64,000 bases of DNA from Atopobiaceae bacterium (GTDB lineage: Bacteria; Actinomycetota; Coriobacteriia; Coriobacteriales; Atopobiaceae). The notes under the pieces are model-generated. The model worked only from the letters and a program-made list of their open reading frames with translations, was not told the DNA's origin and ran no database searches. The stretch lies in NCBI GenBank assembly GCA_022482785.1, contig JAKVON010000004.1, forward strand, positions 151,341 through 215,340. The letters run 5' to 3'. The translations under genes were made by a program, and so were the position numbers. Of this stretch, positions 44,237 through 55,830 are shown piece after piece. Numbering within the stretch: the first letter of the stretch is position 1; the number at the start of each line of letters is the position of its first letter.

Positions 44237-45154
44237 ATGACGAGCTTCGAAGAAGAGCTGTCGCCCGAGCAGGTGGCCCATGCGCGACAGGCGGCGGCAC
44301 GGCGCGAGGACCCCACCGGCCCGAGGTTCTTCCTCTATCTCAACCTCGGGCTCGTCCTCACGGCCATAGGCGTCATGGTGTTCAAGGCGCCGAACCACTT
44401 CGCCCTCGGGGGGACCTCGGGCCTCTCGATCATCCTCTCCACGCTCTTCCCCGGGACGCAGGTGTCCACGTTCATGTGGACCATCAACGCGGCTCTCGTC
44501 GTGCTTGGCCTCGTCCTCCTCGACAGGCGGACCATCGGGTGGACGGTCTACTCCTCGTTCGCGCTGTCGGCCTACGTCTCGCTCTTCGGGTGGCTCATGC
44601 CCCTCGTCCACCCCCTCACGGACGACACCCTGCTCGAGCTGTGCTTCGCCGTGCTGCTTCCCGCCATAGGCTCGGCGATCGTCTTCGACATCGGCGCCTC
44701 GACCGGGGGGACCGACATCCTCGCGATGGTGCTCAAGAAGTACACCAGCCTCGAGATCGGCAAGGCGCTCATGGTGAGCGACGCCGCCATCGTCGCCATG
44801 GCGTTCGTCCTTTACGGACCGCGCACGGGCCTGTACTGCGTGCTGGGGCTTCTCGGCAAGTCCTTCGTGGTCGACAACGTGATCGAGAGCCTCAACCTGC
44901 GCAAGGTCTGCACGGTGATCTCGAACGAGCCCGACGCCGTGCTGGACTTCCTCGTGCGCGAGCTCGAGCGCACCGCCACCGTGCGAGACGCCGTGGGAGG
45001 CTTCTCGATGCACCCCGAGAAGGTGATCGTGACGGTGCTCACGCGTCGCGAGGCCTCGCGCCTGCGCATCTGGCTCAAGCGCAACGATCCCGGCGCCTTC
45101 ATGACGATCGTCAACAGCTCGGAGATCATCGGCAGGGGCTTCCGGAGCGCATAG
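44237..45154 (+). CDS. YitT-family membrane protein (DUF161/DUF2179)
   Basis: A membrane protein of about 305 residues. An N-terminal cytoplasmic segment (EEELSPEQVAHARQAAARRED) is followed by five to six helices with the family pattern FKAPNHFALGGTSGLSIIL and FDIGASTGGTDILAMVLKK. The C-terminal DUF2179 domain reads CTVISNEPDAVLDFL to VNSSEIIGRGF. Function is unknown. An ATG at 44210 is in frame; neither start has a good ribosome site. Confidence 0.85.
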   Translation: MTSFEEELSPEQVAHARQAAARREDPTGPRFFLYLNLGLVLTAIGVMVFKAPNHFALGGTSGLSIILSTLFPGTQVSTFMWTINAALVVLGLVLLDRRTIGWTVYSSFALSAYVSLFGWLMPLVHPLTDDTLLELCFAVLLPAIGSAIVFDIGASTGGTDILAMVLKKYTSLEIGKALMVSDAAIVAMAFVLYGPRTGLYCVLGLLGKSFVVDNVIESLNLRKVCTVISNEPDAVLDFLVRELERTATVRDAVGGFSMHPEKVIVTVLTRREASRLRIWLKRNDPGAFMTIVNSSEIIGRGFRSA

Positions 45155-45182
45155 CCCGGGCACGTCCCCCCCCGCCCGCACA

Positions 45183-45221
45183 TTCGTGGTACTGGTCGCA
45201 TCCTCGCACCAGTACCACGAA
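45183..45221. repeat. palindromic intergenic repeat, copy 1
   Basis: A perfect 14-bp inverted repeat, TTCGTGGTACTGGT with its complement, around the 11-base loop CGCATCCTCGC. It lies 28 bases after the YitT stop, in a convergent gap. Confidence 0.8.
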
Positions 45222-45277
45222 AGCGCGAGTAGGCCAGCCGGGCGCGGGACGAAACCGCAGGTCGTCGTAGGCCGTGA

Positions 45278-45297
45278 GTGGTACTGATCGCATTCTC
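45278..45297. repeat. palindromic repeat, half copy
   Basis: GTGGTACTGATCGCATTCTC matches the left arm and loop of copy 1 with one change in the core, but the right arm is missing. Confidence 0.6.
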
Positions 45298-45307
45298 CCG
45301 CCGCCGT

Positions 45308-45340
45308 GTGGTACTGGTCGCGATCCGTCACCAGTACCAC
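45308..45340. repeat. palindromic intergenic repeat, copy 2
   Basis: GTGGTACTGGT and its exact complement around the 11-base loop CGCGATCCGTC. Core and loop length match copy 1. Ten bases before the PFOR terminator. Confidence 0.8.
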
Positions 45341-45349
45341 GACAAGAAA

Positions 45350-45379
45350 CCGGGCCGGAAGCTCTCGCTCCCGGCCCGG
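45350..45379 (-). terminator. intrinsic terminator after nifJ
   Basis: CCGGGCCGG (45350-45358) pairs with CCGGCCCGG (45371-45379); on the minus strand TTTCTTGTC follows. It is 34 bases past the nifJ stop. Confidence 0.75.
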
Positions 45380-45412
45380 CCTGTTGTGCGGGCTCGTGCT
45401 GCCTGCGCTCCC

Positions 45413-48946
<3,534 letters not shown>

Positions 48947-49235
48947 AGCTCTCCTCTCCTAGCTGTCTTCGCCGGGGGCCGGCTCCTTGTTTGCGGCCCC
49001 CAGACCAGTTCCTCGCTCACGACGCAGGCCTCGCCAAGGGGCTGGGGCCGCGTCTCGCACAGAGATGCGTTGCTGTTGCGGTGGGTGCTGCCGGAAGGCT
49101 GTGTTTCCGCTCCTGCGCATTCAGTTAGAAGTATCCCGCAATCGCACGGGCCACAACCTGAGAATCTGCAATCGAAGCAACCCTTTCGGCAATCTGAATA
49201 CCCATTGTTTACTGGGATTTCTCTCGTGCTGGGAA
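48947..49235 (-). promoter_or_regulatory. nifJ 5' region
   Basis: This is a 289-base AT-richer stretch with no credible gene. On the minus strand GATACT near 49131-49136 is a possible -10 with TTGTGG 15 bases upstream, which would give a leader of about 180 bases. No Rex-type or riboswitch consensus is recognised. Confidence 0.3.
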
Positions 49236-49274
49236 GCTCGCCCGGGGCGGTTTACAATCCCGCCGCGGGCGAGC
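49236..49274. terminator. long hairpin downstream of the permease pseudogene
   Basis: GCTCGCCCG (49236-49244) pairs with CGGGCGAGC (49266-49274), and GGCGG (46-50) with CCGCC (60-64) inside. It follows the permease stop by 32 bases on the minus strand, without a U-run. It separates the Bce-like operon from nifJ. Confidence 0.5.
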
Positions 49275-49305
49275 CGGGGAAGTGTGCTCGATCTGTGGAG
49301 GGACC

Positions 49306-50690
49306 CTACGCGAGGGCCTCCCTCCTGCAGCTCGCGTAGGTGAGGGCCAGATAGCCCGCGAACGCCGCCCCCACCACGGCGAGGGTCTCGAGGAGGTCCC
49401 GGACGATCAGGGCGTCGGGCAGGCCGGTGAACCCCGCGAGCAGGCAGCCGGTGATCACGAGCCCGAACGCGTCGTGGACGACGGCCATCGCGCCCGGGAC
49501 GACGAAGTAGGTCGCCACCTGCCCCAGCACCGACCTCGCCAGCAGGCCGTCCGGGCAGCCGAGGCGACGCAGGCAGACGTAGCGCGGGCGCATTGTCCTG
49601 GGCCTCGGAGAGCTGGTGGAGGGCGAGGATGGCGCAGGCCGCGACGACGAACGTCATGCCGTAGTAGATGCCGACGAACGAGACGGGGGCGTAGCTCAGC
49701 GCGTCGAGCCCCCCGGGCGAGACCGGGGCGACGTCGAAGGCGAGCCTGAAGCCGATGCCCATCGCGACCAGGCAGATGCCGACCGCGAGAAGCGCGCTCA
49801 CCCAGGTGAGCGCCCCGCAGGTCGCCCGTATCTTCGACTCGACCTGCCGCATGACGAAGCAGTTGAGCCCGTGCAGGTAGAAGGGGCGAACGGACCGCAG
49901 GCGCCTGGGGAGGTGCGACGCGAGGTAGCGCAGCACCAGGTAGGTCCCGAGGCAGGCCATCCCGCACATGGGGATGAGGAACACCAGGAAGATCGCCTGG
50001 AGCAGCGGAACGGCACAGCAGAGATAGACGATGCCCAGGAGCACCAGGCCGAGGCGGAGCGACCTGCCCGAGGCGCCCTCGCCGTCGCGGCCGATGGTCT
50101 CGACCTCCCTGTCGGCGCGCATGAGCTCGGCGATGCCATGCCGGCGCAGCTCCCGGCGGCTCGCCATGCCGGAGAAGAGCGAGATCGCGACGAAGGAGAG
50201 GACCGTTACGACGCACCCCGTCGGGGAGACGCTCAGCGAGAGCCTCCAGGGGGTCGCGAAGGCGTACGCGGTCACGGCGCCGAACAGGGGCGACAGGACG
50301 ATGCCGATGGCGATGCCCGCGGCCAGGGACACGGCGGCCACGATCAGGCACTCCCGGAAGAGCACGCCGCCGACACGCCACCGGCTCATGCCCATGAGCC
50401 GGTAGAAGGCCAGCTCGCGCTTGCGCCTGCGCACCAGCATCCTGCTCGCGTAGCTCACGATGAAGACGAACACGAGGGCGATGAAGAAGCCGAAGGGCGG
50501 GAGGTACTTGTTGAGGTCGACCATGACGGAGGCCATCTCGGGGAGAGAGGTCGAGCGTCTGGAGGTAGTCGGTCGCGGAGGCGAACGAGTAGAGCAGGCA
50601 GGAGCCGAACGAGAGGGTCGCGAAGTACACCGAGTACGACCTCATGCTGCGCCGCACGTTCCCGCGGGCGAGCTTCCATGCGAGAGACAT
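49306..50690 (-). pseudogene. second FtsX-type ABC permease, short form, two frameshifts
   Basis: The joined product is about 461 residues. The N-terminus (MSLAWKLARGNVRRSMRSYSVYFATLSFG) and the cytoplasmic KRELAFYRLMGMSRWRV match the intact permease next door. After about helix six the large extracytoplasmic domain is missing: AFDVAPVSPGG runs straight to YGMTFVVAACAILALHQLSEA. Frame is lost near 50540-50543 (GGGG, where GGG restores SPEMASVMVDL) and near 49586-49588 (GGG, where GG restores DNAPRYVCLRRLGCP). With sequence otherwise conserved, consensus error is possible. It follows the full permease by nine bases. Confidence 0.75.
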
Positions 50691-50699
50691 GTCCGCCCC

Positions 50700-52802
50700 C
50701 TAGCTTCTTGCTTCGACGGTATGGGCGTTCACCAGGCCCTTGGCCACCGAGTACGTGACCAGGAAGTAGGCCCCGTAGACCACGAGGAACATGCCTGCCG
50801 TGGTGGCGGCGACCCCCGTGATGTCGAGCGCGCCGAAGAGCCGGACCACGGTGATCACCGACCGCATCGCGCAGAGCGAGTGGGCGACGGCGACGGCGAG
50901 CGGCGCCAGGAAGTACACGAGGGTCTGCACGAGCAGCGACCGGTTCGACAGGCTCCTCGGGCAGCCGATCTCGGAGAGCAGCCGATAGCGCTGGGCCGAG
51001 TCGCTGGCCTCGGAGAGCTGCTGGATCGCGAGGATGGCGGCGCACGAGATGACGAGAACGAATCCGATGTAGATAGACAGGTAGCTGACGACGCCGGTCA
51101 TGCCGAGCGATGCGGCGAGCTCGTCGGTACGGGTCGACGATATGGCGAGGAAGGCGACGCCGGCGCCGTTCTCGGTGAGGTCCCCCACCCGGGCCCGGGA
51201 GATCCTCCTCACGAGGTCGTCGGCGGCATCCGTGTCGCCGGCGTAGCTGATGCCCAGGCAGGTGCTGTAGGGCGTGCATCCGGCGAGCAGCTCGTCCGGC
51301 ACGACGACGGTTCCCGGGTTCGTGGCAGCGGTGGCCGAGTTCTCGAACCTCGCGCTCGCGTCGGAGATGGCCTCCGTCTGCAGGGGATGCAGGGTCCGCC
51401 CGTTCACGACGACGGTCTTGCCCTTGGCGAGCGCGTCGGAGTAGACCTTCGCGAGGTCGGTCGTGTCGGTGGTGAGCACGTATCCGTCCGATCCCAGGCT
51501 CACGGGGCCGAGGCCGTCGAGCGCCCGCACCGCGTTGTAGTCGCTCTCGCTCATCATGAAGAGCCCGAACGTGGCGACGTCCCGGTTCCTGTAGACGGAG
51601 GGGACCTCGTCCCCCGACACCGCGAGGAAGTCGCCGAGGCTCATCGAGCTCGTGCCGGGCACCGACGACACCTCGTAGCTGGAGGCCAGGAACGACCCTC
51701 GCGTGATCGGCCCGAGGTCGTAGCCCTTGTCCTTGAGCTGGGCGGCAATGTCTGCGGGATGCGTGGCGGCGGCGCCCGCGCCGTCGCCCCTTTCGTAGAT
51801 TGCGGTGAACGTGGCGTCGTAGGGCGCGCCCGCGTCGCTGTTCTGGTTGAGCATCGCGCAGATGGACAGCCCGCTCGTCACCGACGTGATGGCGAAGAAC
51901 AGGATGAGCGAGATGAGGCCGGTCGAGATGGAGACCGTGTTGATCTTGGCCGCGAGCTGGCGCACCGTGAACATGTTGAGCCCGTGGTAGTAGGCACCAT
52001 GGAAGCGTTGGGCCACGCGCAGCATGAAGCCGGAGACCGAGTAGAAGAACAGGAACGTGCCGGCGATCACCATGAGGGTGGTGACCCCGAACGCCGGAAG
52101 CGTGGCAGGCCCGCCCACGGGCAGGCCGTCATGGTCGAGGCGGACGTACGCCCCGACGATGAGACCCACGCCGGCGACGAAGAGCGCGACGTTGAGGGGA
52201 AGGTTGCGCAGGCGGACCGACTCGTTCCTCCGCTCGGCGCCCATGAGGTCGACGAGCCTGACCTTGCGCAGCGTGCGCAGGTTGAAGGCGAGCATCACCA
52301 GGAAGATGATGCCAAAGCACAGCAGGGTGAGCCCCATGGCCTCCGGCGAGACGCGGAAGGCGAAGTCGTGCACGCGGTCGTGCAGGAAGTTGGCGGTCAC
52401 GAACACGAGCAGCTGCGAGAAGATCAGCCCGATGGCTATGCCGGCGACGAAGGCCAGCAGGCTTGCCATGAGCGTCTCGAGCACGAGAACGCTCGAGACC
52501 TGGCCCCGCGTCATGCCCAGCACCTGATACAGCCCGAGTTCGCGCTTGCGCCTCTTCACCAGGTAGTTGTTGGCATAGACCATGAGGAACCCCAGCACGA
52601 AGGCAAGGAAGACCGTCGTTCCCGTCATGATGCTCGAGATGGTGCCGACGATCTCGCTGGCGTTGGTCGAGAGGAAGTCGGCCTGGCCCGAGATGGTGTT
52701 GAACGCGTAGAAGACGGCGACGCCCAGGGCGAGGGTCACGAAGTAGACCGCGTAGTCCCTGACCGACTTGCGGACGTTGCCGAGGGCGAGTTTAAAGAAC
52801 AT
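50700..52802 (-). CDS. BceB-like FtsX-type ABC permease
   Basis: A 700-residue permease with about ten helices. MFFKLALGNVRKSVRDYAVYF and KRRKRELGLYQVLGMTRGQV are typical of antimicrobial-peptide ABC transporters. A large extracytoplasmic domain, about residues 310-540, lies between helices seven and eight, as in BceB-type bacitracin/lantibiotic modules. The C-terminal FtsX block has IQQLSEASDSAQRYRLLSEIGCP. It overlaps the ATPase stop region by eleven bases, so they are coupled. Probably works with the adjacent kinase as a flux sensor. Confidence 0.88.
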   Translation of the reverse strand: MFFKLALGNVRKSVRDYAVYFVTLALGVAVFYAFNTISGQADFLSTNASEIVGTISSIMTGTTVFLAFVLGFLMVYANNYLVKRRKRELGLYQVLGMTRGQVSSVLVLETLMASLLAFVAGIAIGLIFSQLLVFVTANFLHDRVHDFAFRVSPEAMGLTLLCFGIIFLVMLAFNLRTLRKVRLVDLMGAERRNESVRLRNLPLNVALFVAGVGLIVGAYVRLDHDGLPVGGPATLPAFGVTTLMVIAGTFLFFYSVSGFMLRVAQRFHGAYYHGLNMFTVRQLAAKINTVSISTGLISLILFFAITSVTSGLSICAMLNQNSDAGAPYDATFTAIYERGDGAGAAATHPADIAAQLKDKGYDLGPITRGSFLASSYEVSSVPGTSSMSLGDFLAVSGDEVPSVYRNRDVATFGLFMMSESDYNAVRALDGLGPVSLGSDGYVLTTDTTDLAKVYSDALAKGKTVVVNGRTLHPLQTEAISDASARFENSATAATNPGTVVVPDELLAGCTPYSTCLGISYAGDTDAADDLVRRISRARVGDLTENGAGVAFLAISSTRTDELAASLGMTGVVSYLSIYIGFVLVISCAAILAIQQLSEASDSAQRYRLLSEIGCPRSLSNRSLLVQTLVYFLAPLAVAVAHSLCAMRSVITVVRLFGALDITGVAATTAGMFLVVYGAYFLVTYSVAKGLVNAHTVEARS

Positions 52803-53652
52803 CCGAGCCCTCGCCCCCGATCATCGCGACGACCTCCATGATCCGGTCGAAGAAGTCGCGGCGCGACATCTCCCCGCGACGGAGCTCGGTGAAGATCCTG
52901 CCGTCCCTGATGAACAGGACGCGCTGGCAGTAGCTGGCCGCGAACGAGTCGTGCGTGACCATGAGAATCGTGGCCTTGAGCTCGGCGTTCAGCGTGTCGA
53001 AGCTCTCGAGCAGAAGCTTGGCGTTCTTGGAGTCGAGAGCACCCGTGGGTTCGTCGGCGAGCACGAGCGTGGGGCTCGTGACCATCGCGCGGCACGCCGC
53101 CATGCGCTGGCGCTGGCCGCCGGAGACCTGGTAGGGATACTTGTCGAGTTGGTCGGCGACGCCCAGGCGCCGCGCGATGCCGTCGACGCGCTGGTCGATC
53201 TCGCGGGCCGGCTTGCCGGCGATGGTGAGCGGCAGGGCGACGTTCTCGCGGCACGTGAGCGTGTCGAGGAGGTTCGCGTCCTGGAAGATGAAGCCGAGCT
53301 CGTTGCGGCGGAACTGCGAGAGCTCGCGGCTGCGCATCCGGGTCACGTCCGAGCCGTGGATGAAGACCTGGCCGGACGTGGGCTGGTCGATGGTCGCGAC
53401 GCAGTTGAGGAGCGTCGACTTGCCCGAGCCGGAGGGGCCCATGATGGCGACGTACTCGCCGCGGTCGATGGAGAAGGAGATGCCCGCGAGGGCGCGCGTG
53501 GCGCTGTTGGCCCCGCCTCCGTAGACCTTCTCGAGGTTGGCTACGGTGAGGACGGTCTCCCTTCCTGCCGTCGGCCTTTCGGCGGCGGCGACGCCACCCA
53601 TGCCGCGTGGGGCGACCGGCGCCATGTGCCTGCTGTGAGATCCTCTGTTCAT
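52792..53652 (-). CDS. ABC transporter ATP-binding protein (BceA-like)
   Basis: A 286-residue ATPase. Walker A is GPSGSGKST near 93, the Q-loop is FIFQDAN, the signature is VSGGQRQRMA, Walker B with D-loop is LVLADEPTGALD, and the switch histidine is in MVTHD. It belongs to the MacB/LolD/BceA clade that drives FtsX-type permeases. About 35 extra N-terminal residues precede the nucleotide domain. A start at a later codon is possible. Confidence 0.93.
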   Translation of the reverse strand: MNRGSHSRHMAPVAPRGMGGVAAAERPTAGRETVLTVANLEKVYGGGANSATRALAGISFSIDRGEYVAIMGPSGSGKSTLLNCVATIDQPTSGQVFIHGSDVTRMRSRELSQFRRNELGFIFQDANLLDTLTCRENVALPLTIAGKPAREIDQRVDGIARRLGVADQLDKYPYQVSGGQRQRMAACRAMVTSPTLVLADEPTGALDSKNAKLLLESFDTLNAELKATILMVTHDSFAASYCQRVLFIRDGRIFTELRRGEMSRRDFFDRIMEVVAMIGGEGSDVL

Positions 53653-53701
53653 GCCTCTGCCTTTCCTTTCCTGGGCTGGGGAGCTGACGGGCGGGTCCGA
53701 G

Positions 53702-53848
53702 CTAGCGGGAGCAGATCCAGAGCAAGGCCATCGCCACCATGGTAATCGCCCACATGACCGCGACGAGGACGGCCCTCCCGGCCGGCGTCATCTCGTTGCG
53801 GACGAGGGCGTCGTTGGCGTCCCAGAACCTCTTCGCCGATTCGCTCAT
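53702..53848 (-). CDS. 48-residue single-pass membrane protein in the Bce-like operon
   Basis: A tiny protein: a charged N-terminal half (MSESAKRFWDANDALVRNEM) and one membrane helix (AVLVAVMWAITMVAMALLWI) ending CSR. AGGAGG lies seven to eight bases before the ATG, a strong start. It sits between the histidine kinase and the ATPase gene (49-base gap), in the same direction. I know no family; a modulator of the kinase or transporter is a reasonable guess. Confidence 0.65.
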   Translation of the reverse strand: MSESAKRFWDANDALVRNEMTPAGRAVLVAVMWAITMVAMALLWICSR

Positions 53849-53921
53849 CGCATGCCTCCTCGTTCCCTTTTCGAATACGGCATCATCATCGCCCGTCGGG
53901 AGAGGGGCAGCCATCGAAGCG

Positions 53922-53950
53922 TCTTACGGCTGGGTAACGCTTTTGTAAGA
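53922..53950 (-). promoter_or_regulatory. inverted repeat, candidate response-regulator site
   Basis: TCTTAC (53922-53927) and GTAAGA (53945-53950) are 17 bases apart, upstream of the small membrane protein and ABC genes and just after the kinase stop. The position suits control of the transporter genes by the adjacent regulator. Binding is not shown. Confidence 0.35.
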
Positions 53951-53964
53951 TAGGGAGCAGGGGC

Positions 53965-55047
53965 TCAGAGCCTGGACTCGTCGTCGAGGAAATGCAGGCG
54001 GTTCATCGGGAACGTGAAGTCGACCTCGGTCCACCGGCCCGGCGAGCTCGTCACGCCGATGCCGAGACCCATCTTGTCGCAGAGGCGCTTTACCAGGTAG
54101 AGACCGATGCCTGTCGACTTCGCGGCATCGTGGGCCCGCCCGTTGGTACCCACGAACCCCTTGTCGAACAGGCGGGGCAGGTCCTGCTCGGGAATGCCGC
54201 GGCCGTTGTCGCGGATCGAGAGCACCACGCACTCGTCCGCGGAGCCCTGGCGCTCCCGCCTCGCCGCGAAGGAGATCTCCGGGACCCTCCCCTCGCCCTC
54301 CGCCGCGGGATACTTCGCAGCGTTCTCGATCACCTGGCTGAGGCAGAAGCGCATCCACTTCGCGTCGCAGAGCACCGTCTCGTCGAGGTCGCCCTTCGAG
54401 ATGCGCACGCCCCGCTCGATGAGGGTGCGCGCATGGGCCTTCACGGCATCGTTGACCAGCGTCTCGAGGCTCGTCTCGCGTATGACGTAGTCGCGGTCGA
54501 CGGAGGAGGACCTCGCGTAGTAGAGGGCCTGGTCGACATAGGTGTCGATACGGTCGAGCTCCGCGGAGACGGCCGGCATGCCCGGTCCCGGGTGGTTCGC
54601 GGCGGCGAGGCGCGCGGCGGCGATGGGGGTCTTGATCTCGTGGACCCAGGTCTCGACGTACTCGCGGTGCTCCTCGGCGTCGCGGCGCGCGGCGGCGACC
54701 TTCTCCGCGCCGTCGCGCGCGATGTTGTCGATCGCGCAGCGCGTCGAGACGGCCTTCGCCCCCTCGGGACTCGGGAGCATGCGCGCGGCTGCGAGGGAAT
54801 CGCCTTCCAGGTGGCCGGCGGAGGAGTCCATCCGGGCGATCGCGTCGAGGCCCTTCCAGAACTCCCTGTCGCGCAGGAACCGCACGGCAAGCCGCGCGAT
54901 CCCGCCGAGGGCGAGGACGCCGTCGACGAGCAGGACGATGTTCCGCTCGCTGCCGGATGCGAGCAGGACGACGTCTGCTGTGGCGACGGCCAGGGCGAAG
55001 ATGCCGACCTCCGAGAGAACGTCCTTGACGTAGGGCAGGGGACGCAT
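53965..55047 (-). CDS. intramembrane-sensing histidine kinase (BceS-like)
   Basis: A 360-residue kinase. Two N-terminal helices with almost no loop (VGIFALAVATADVVLLA and IVLLVDGVLALGGIARLAV) mark the intramembrane-sensing type that reads transporter activity rather than a ligand. The phosphorylated histidine is in WVHEIKTPIAAARL near 134. The catalytic domain has VIENAAKYPA, DNGRGIPEQDLPRLFDKGF and STGIGLYLVKRL. It starts six bases after the regulator stop. Confidence 0.92.
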   Translation of the reverse strand: MRPLPYVKDVLSEVGIFALAVATADVVLLASGSERNIVLLVDGVLALGGIARLAVRFLRDREFWKGLDAIARMDSSAGHLEGDSLAAARMLPSPEGAKAVSTRCAIDNIARDGAEKVAAARRDAEEHREYVETWVHEIKTPIAAARLAAANHPGPGMPAVSAELDRIDTYVDQALYYARSSSVDRDYVIRETSLETLVNDAVKAHARTLIERGVRISKGDLDETVLCDAKWMRFCLSQVIENAAKYPAAEGEGRVPEISFAARRERQGSADECVVLSIRDNGRGIPEQDLPRLFDKGFVGTNGRAHDAAKSTGIGLYLVKRLCDKMGLGIGVTSSPGRWTEVDFTFPMNRLHFLDDESRL

Positions 55048-55053
55048 GCGCGT

Positions 55054-55719
55054 CTAGACCGAGTAGCCCTGGCCGCGGTGCGTGACCAGGTAGTCCTTCA
55101 CGCCTATGCGCTCGAGCGCGGAGCGCAGGCGGTTGACGTTGACCGTGAGGGTGTTGTCGTCGACGAAGGCGTCCGAGTCCCAGAGCTCGCACATGATGGT
55201 CTCGCGCGGGACGATGGCCCCGTCCGCCCGCATGAGGACCGCGAGGATGCGCATCTCGTTCTTCGTGAGCTCGACCGAACGGTCGTTGGCGGAGGCGGTC
55301 GAGCGCGATATGTCGAGGGTCACGCCACCGCGCTCGAGCTTCGTCCCCTCGTAGCCACGCTGCGCCCGGCGCAGAATCGCCTCGACGTGGGCGAGCAGGA
55401 TGTGGGGCGAGTACGGCTTGGCGATGAAGTCGTCGGCCCCAAGGGACATGCTCATGACCTCGTCGATCTCGCCGGTGCGGCTCGTGAGCACGATGATGGG
55501 CACGCTCGACGAGGCCCGCACCTCCCGACAGACGAGGTGGCCGTCCGCGACGGGGAGGTTGAGGTCGAGCAGCACCAGGTCGGGAGCGGCATCGACGATC
55601 TGCTCGGCGACCTTGGCGAACGAGATGGCCGCCTGCGGCTCGTGCCCGTTCTTGCGGAGCAGCTCGGCGAGCTCGTCGCGGATCGCATCGTCGTCCTCGA
55701 CGATGAAGATGCGTGCCAT
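55054..55719 (-). CDS. OmpR-family response regulator (BceR-like)
   Basis: A 221-residue regulator. Receiver landmarks are FIVEDDDAIR, the phospho-acceptor aspartate in LVLLDLNLP near 52, T-S near 79, and K-P-Y. The winged-helix domain has LTKNEMRILAVLMR, VDDNTLTVNVNRLRSAL and YLVTHRGQGYSV. It is first of regulator-kinase-small protein-ATPase-permeases. An extended -10 lies upstream. Confidence 0.94.
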   Translation of the reverse strand: MARIFIVEDDDAIRDELAELLRKNGHEPQAAISFAKVAEQIVDAAPDLVLLDLNLPVADGHLVCREVRASSSVPIIVLTSRTGEIDEVMSMSLGADDFIAKPYSPHILLAHVEAILRRAQRGYEGTKLERGGVTLDISRSTASANDRSVELTKNEMRILAVLMRADGAIVPRETIMCELWDSDAFVDDNTLTVNVNRLRSALERIGVKDYLVTHRGQGYSV

Positions 55720-55752
55720 CGGTCTCCCTCCCCCGTGGTCAGGTCCCGCACA

Positions 55753-55761
55753 ATCGTAGCA
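55753..55761 (-). promoter_or_regulatory. extended -10 promoter of the Bce-like operon
   Basis: TGC-TACGAT on the minus strand, an extended -10 without a recognisable -35, about 34 bases before the regulator's ATG. Confidence 0.4.
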
Positions 55762-55830
55762 TGCGCGGGGACGCGGGGCGGACGATGCCGCAGACGTCCG
55801 CTCCGTGCGGGATGCCCGGGGCGGGCCCCG

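Noticed and set aside
45183..45340. CRISPR array
   Set aside because: Only two full copies and a half copy, with unequal spacing and no cas genes.
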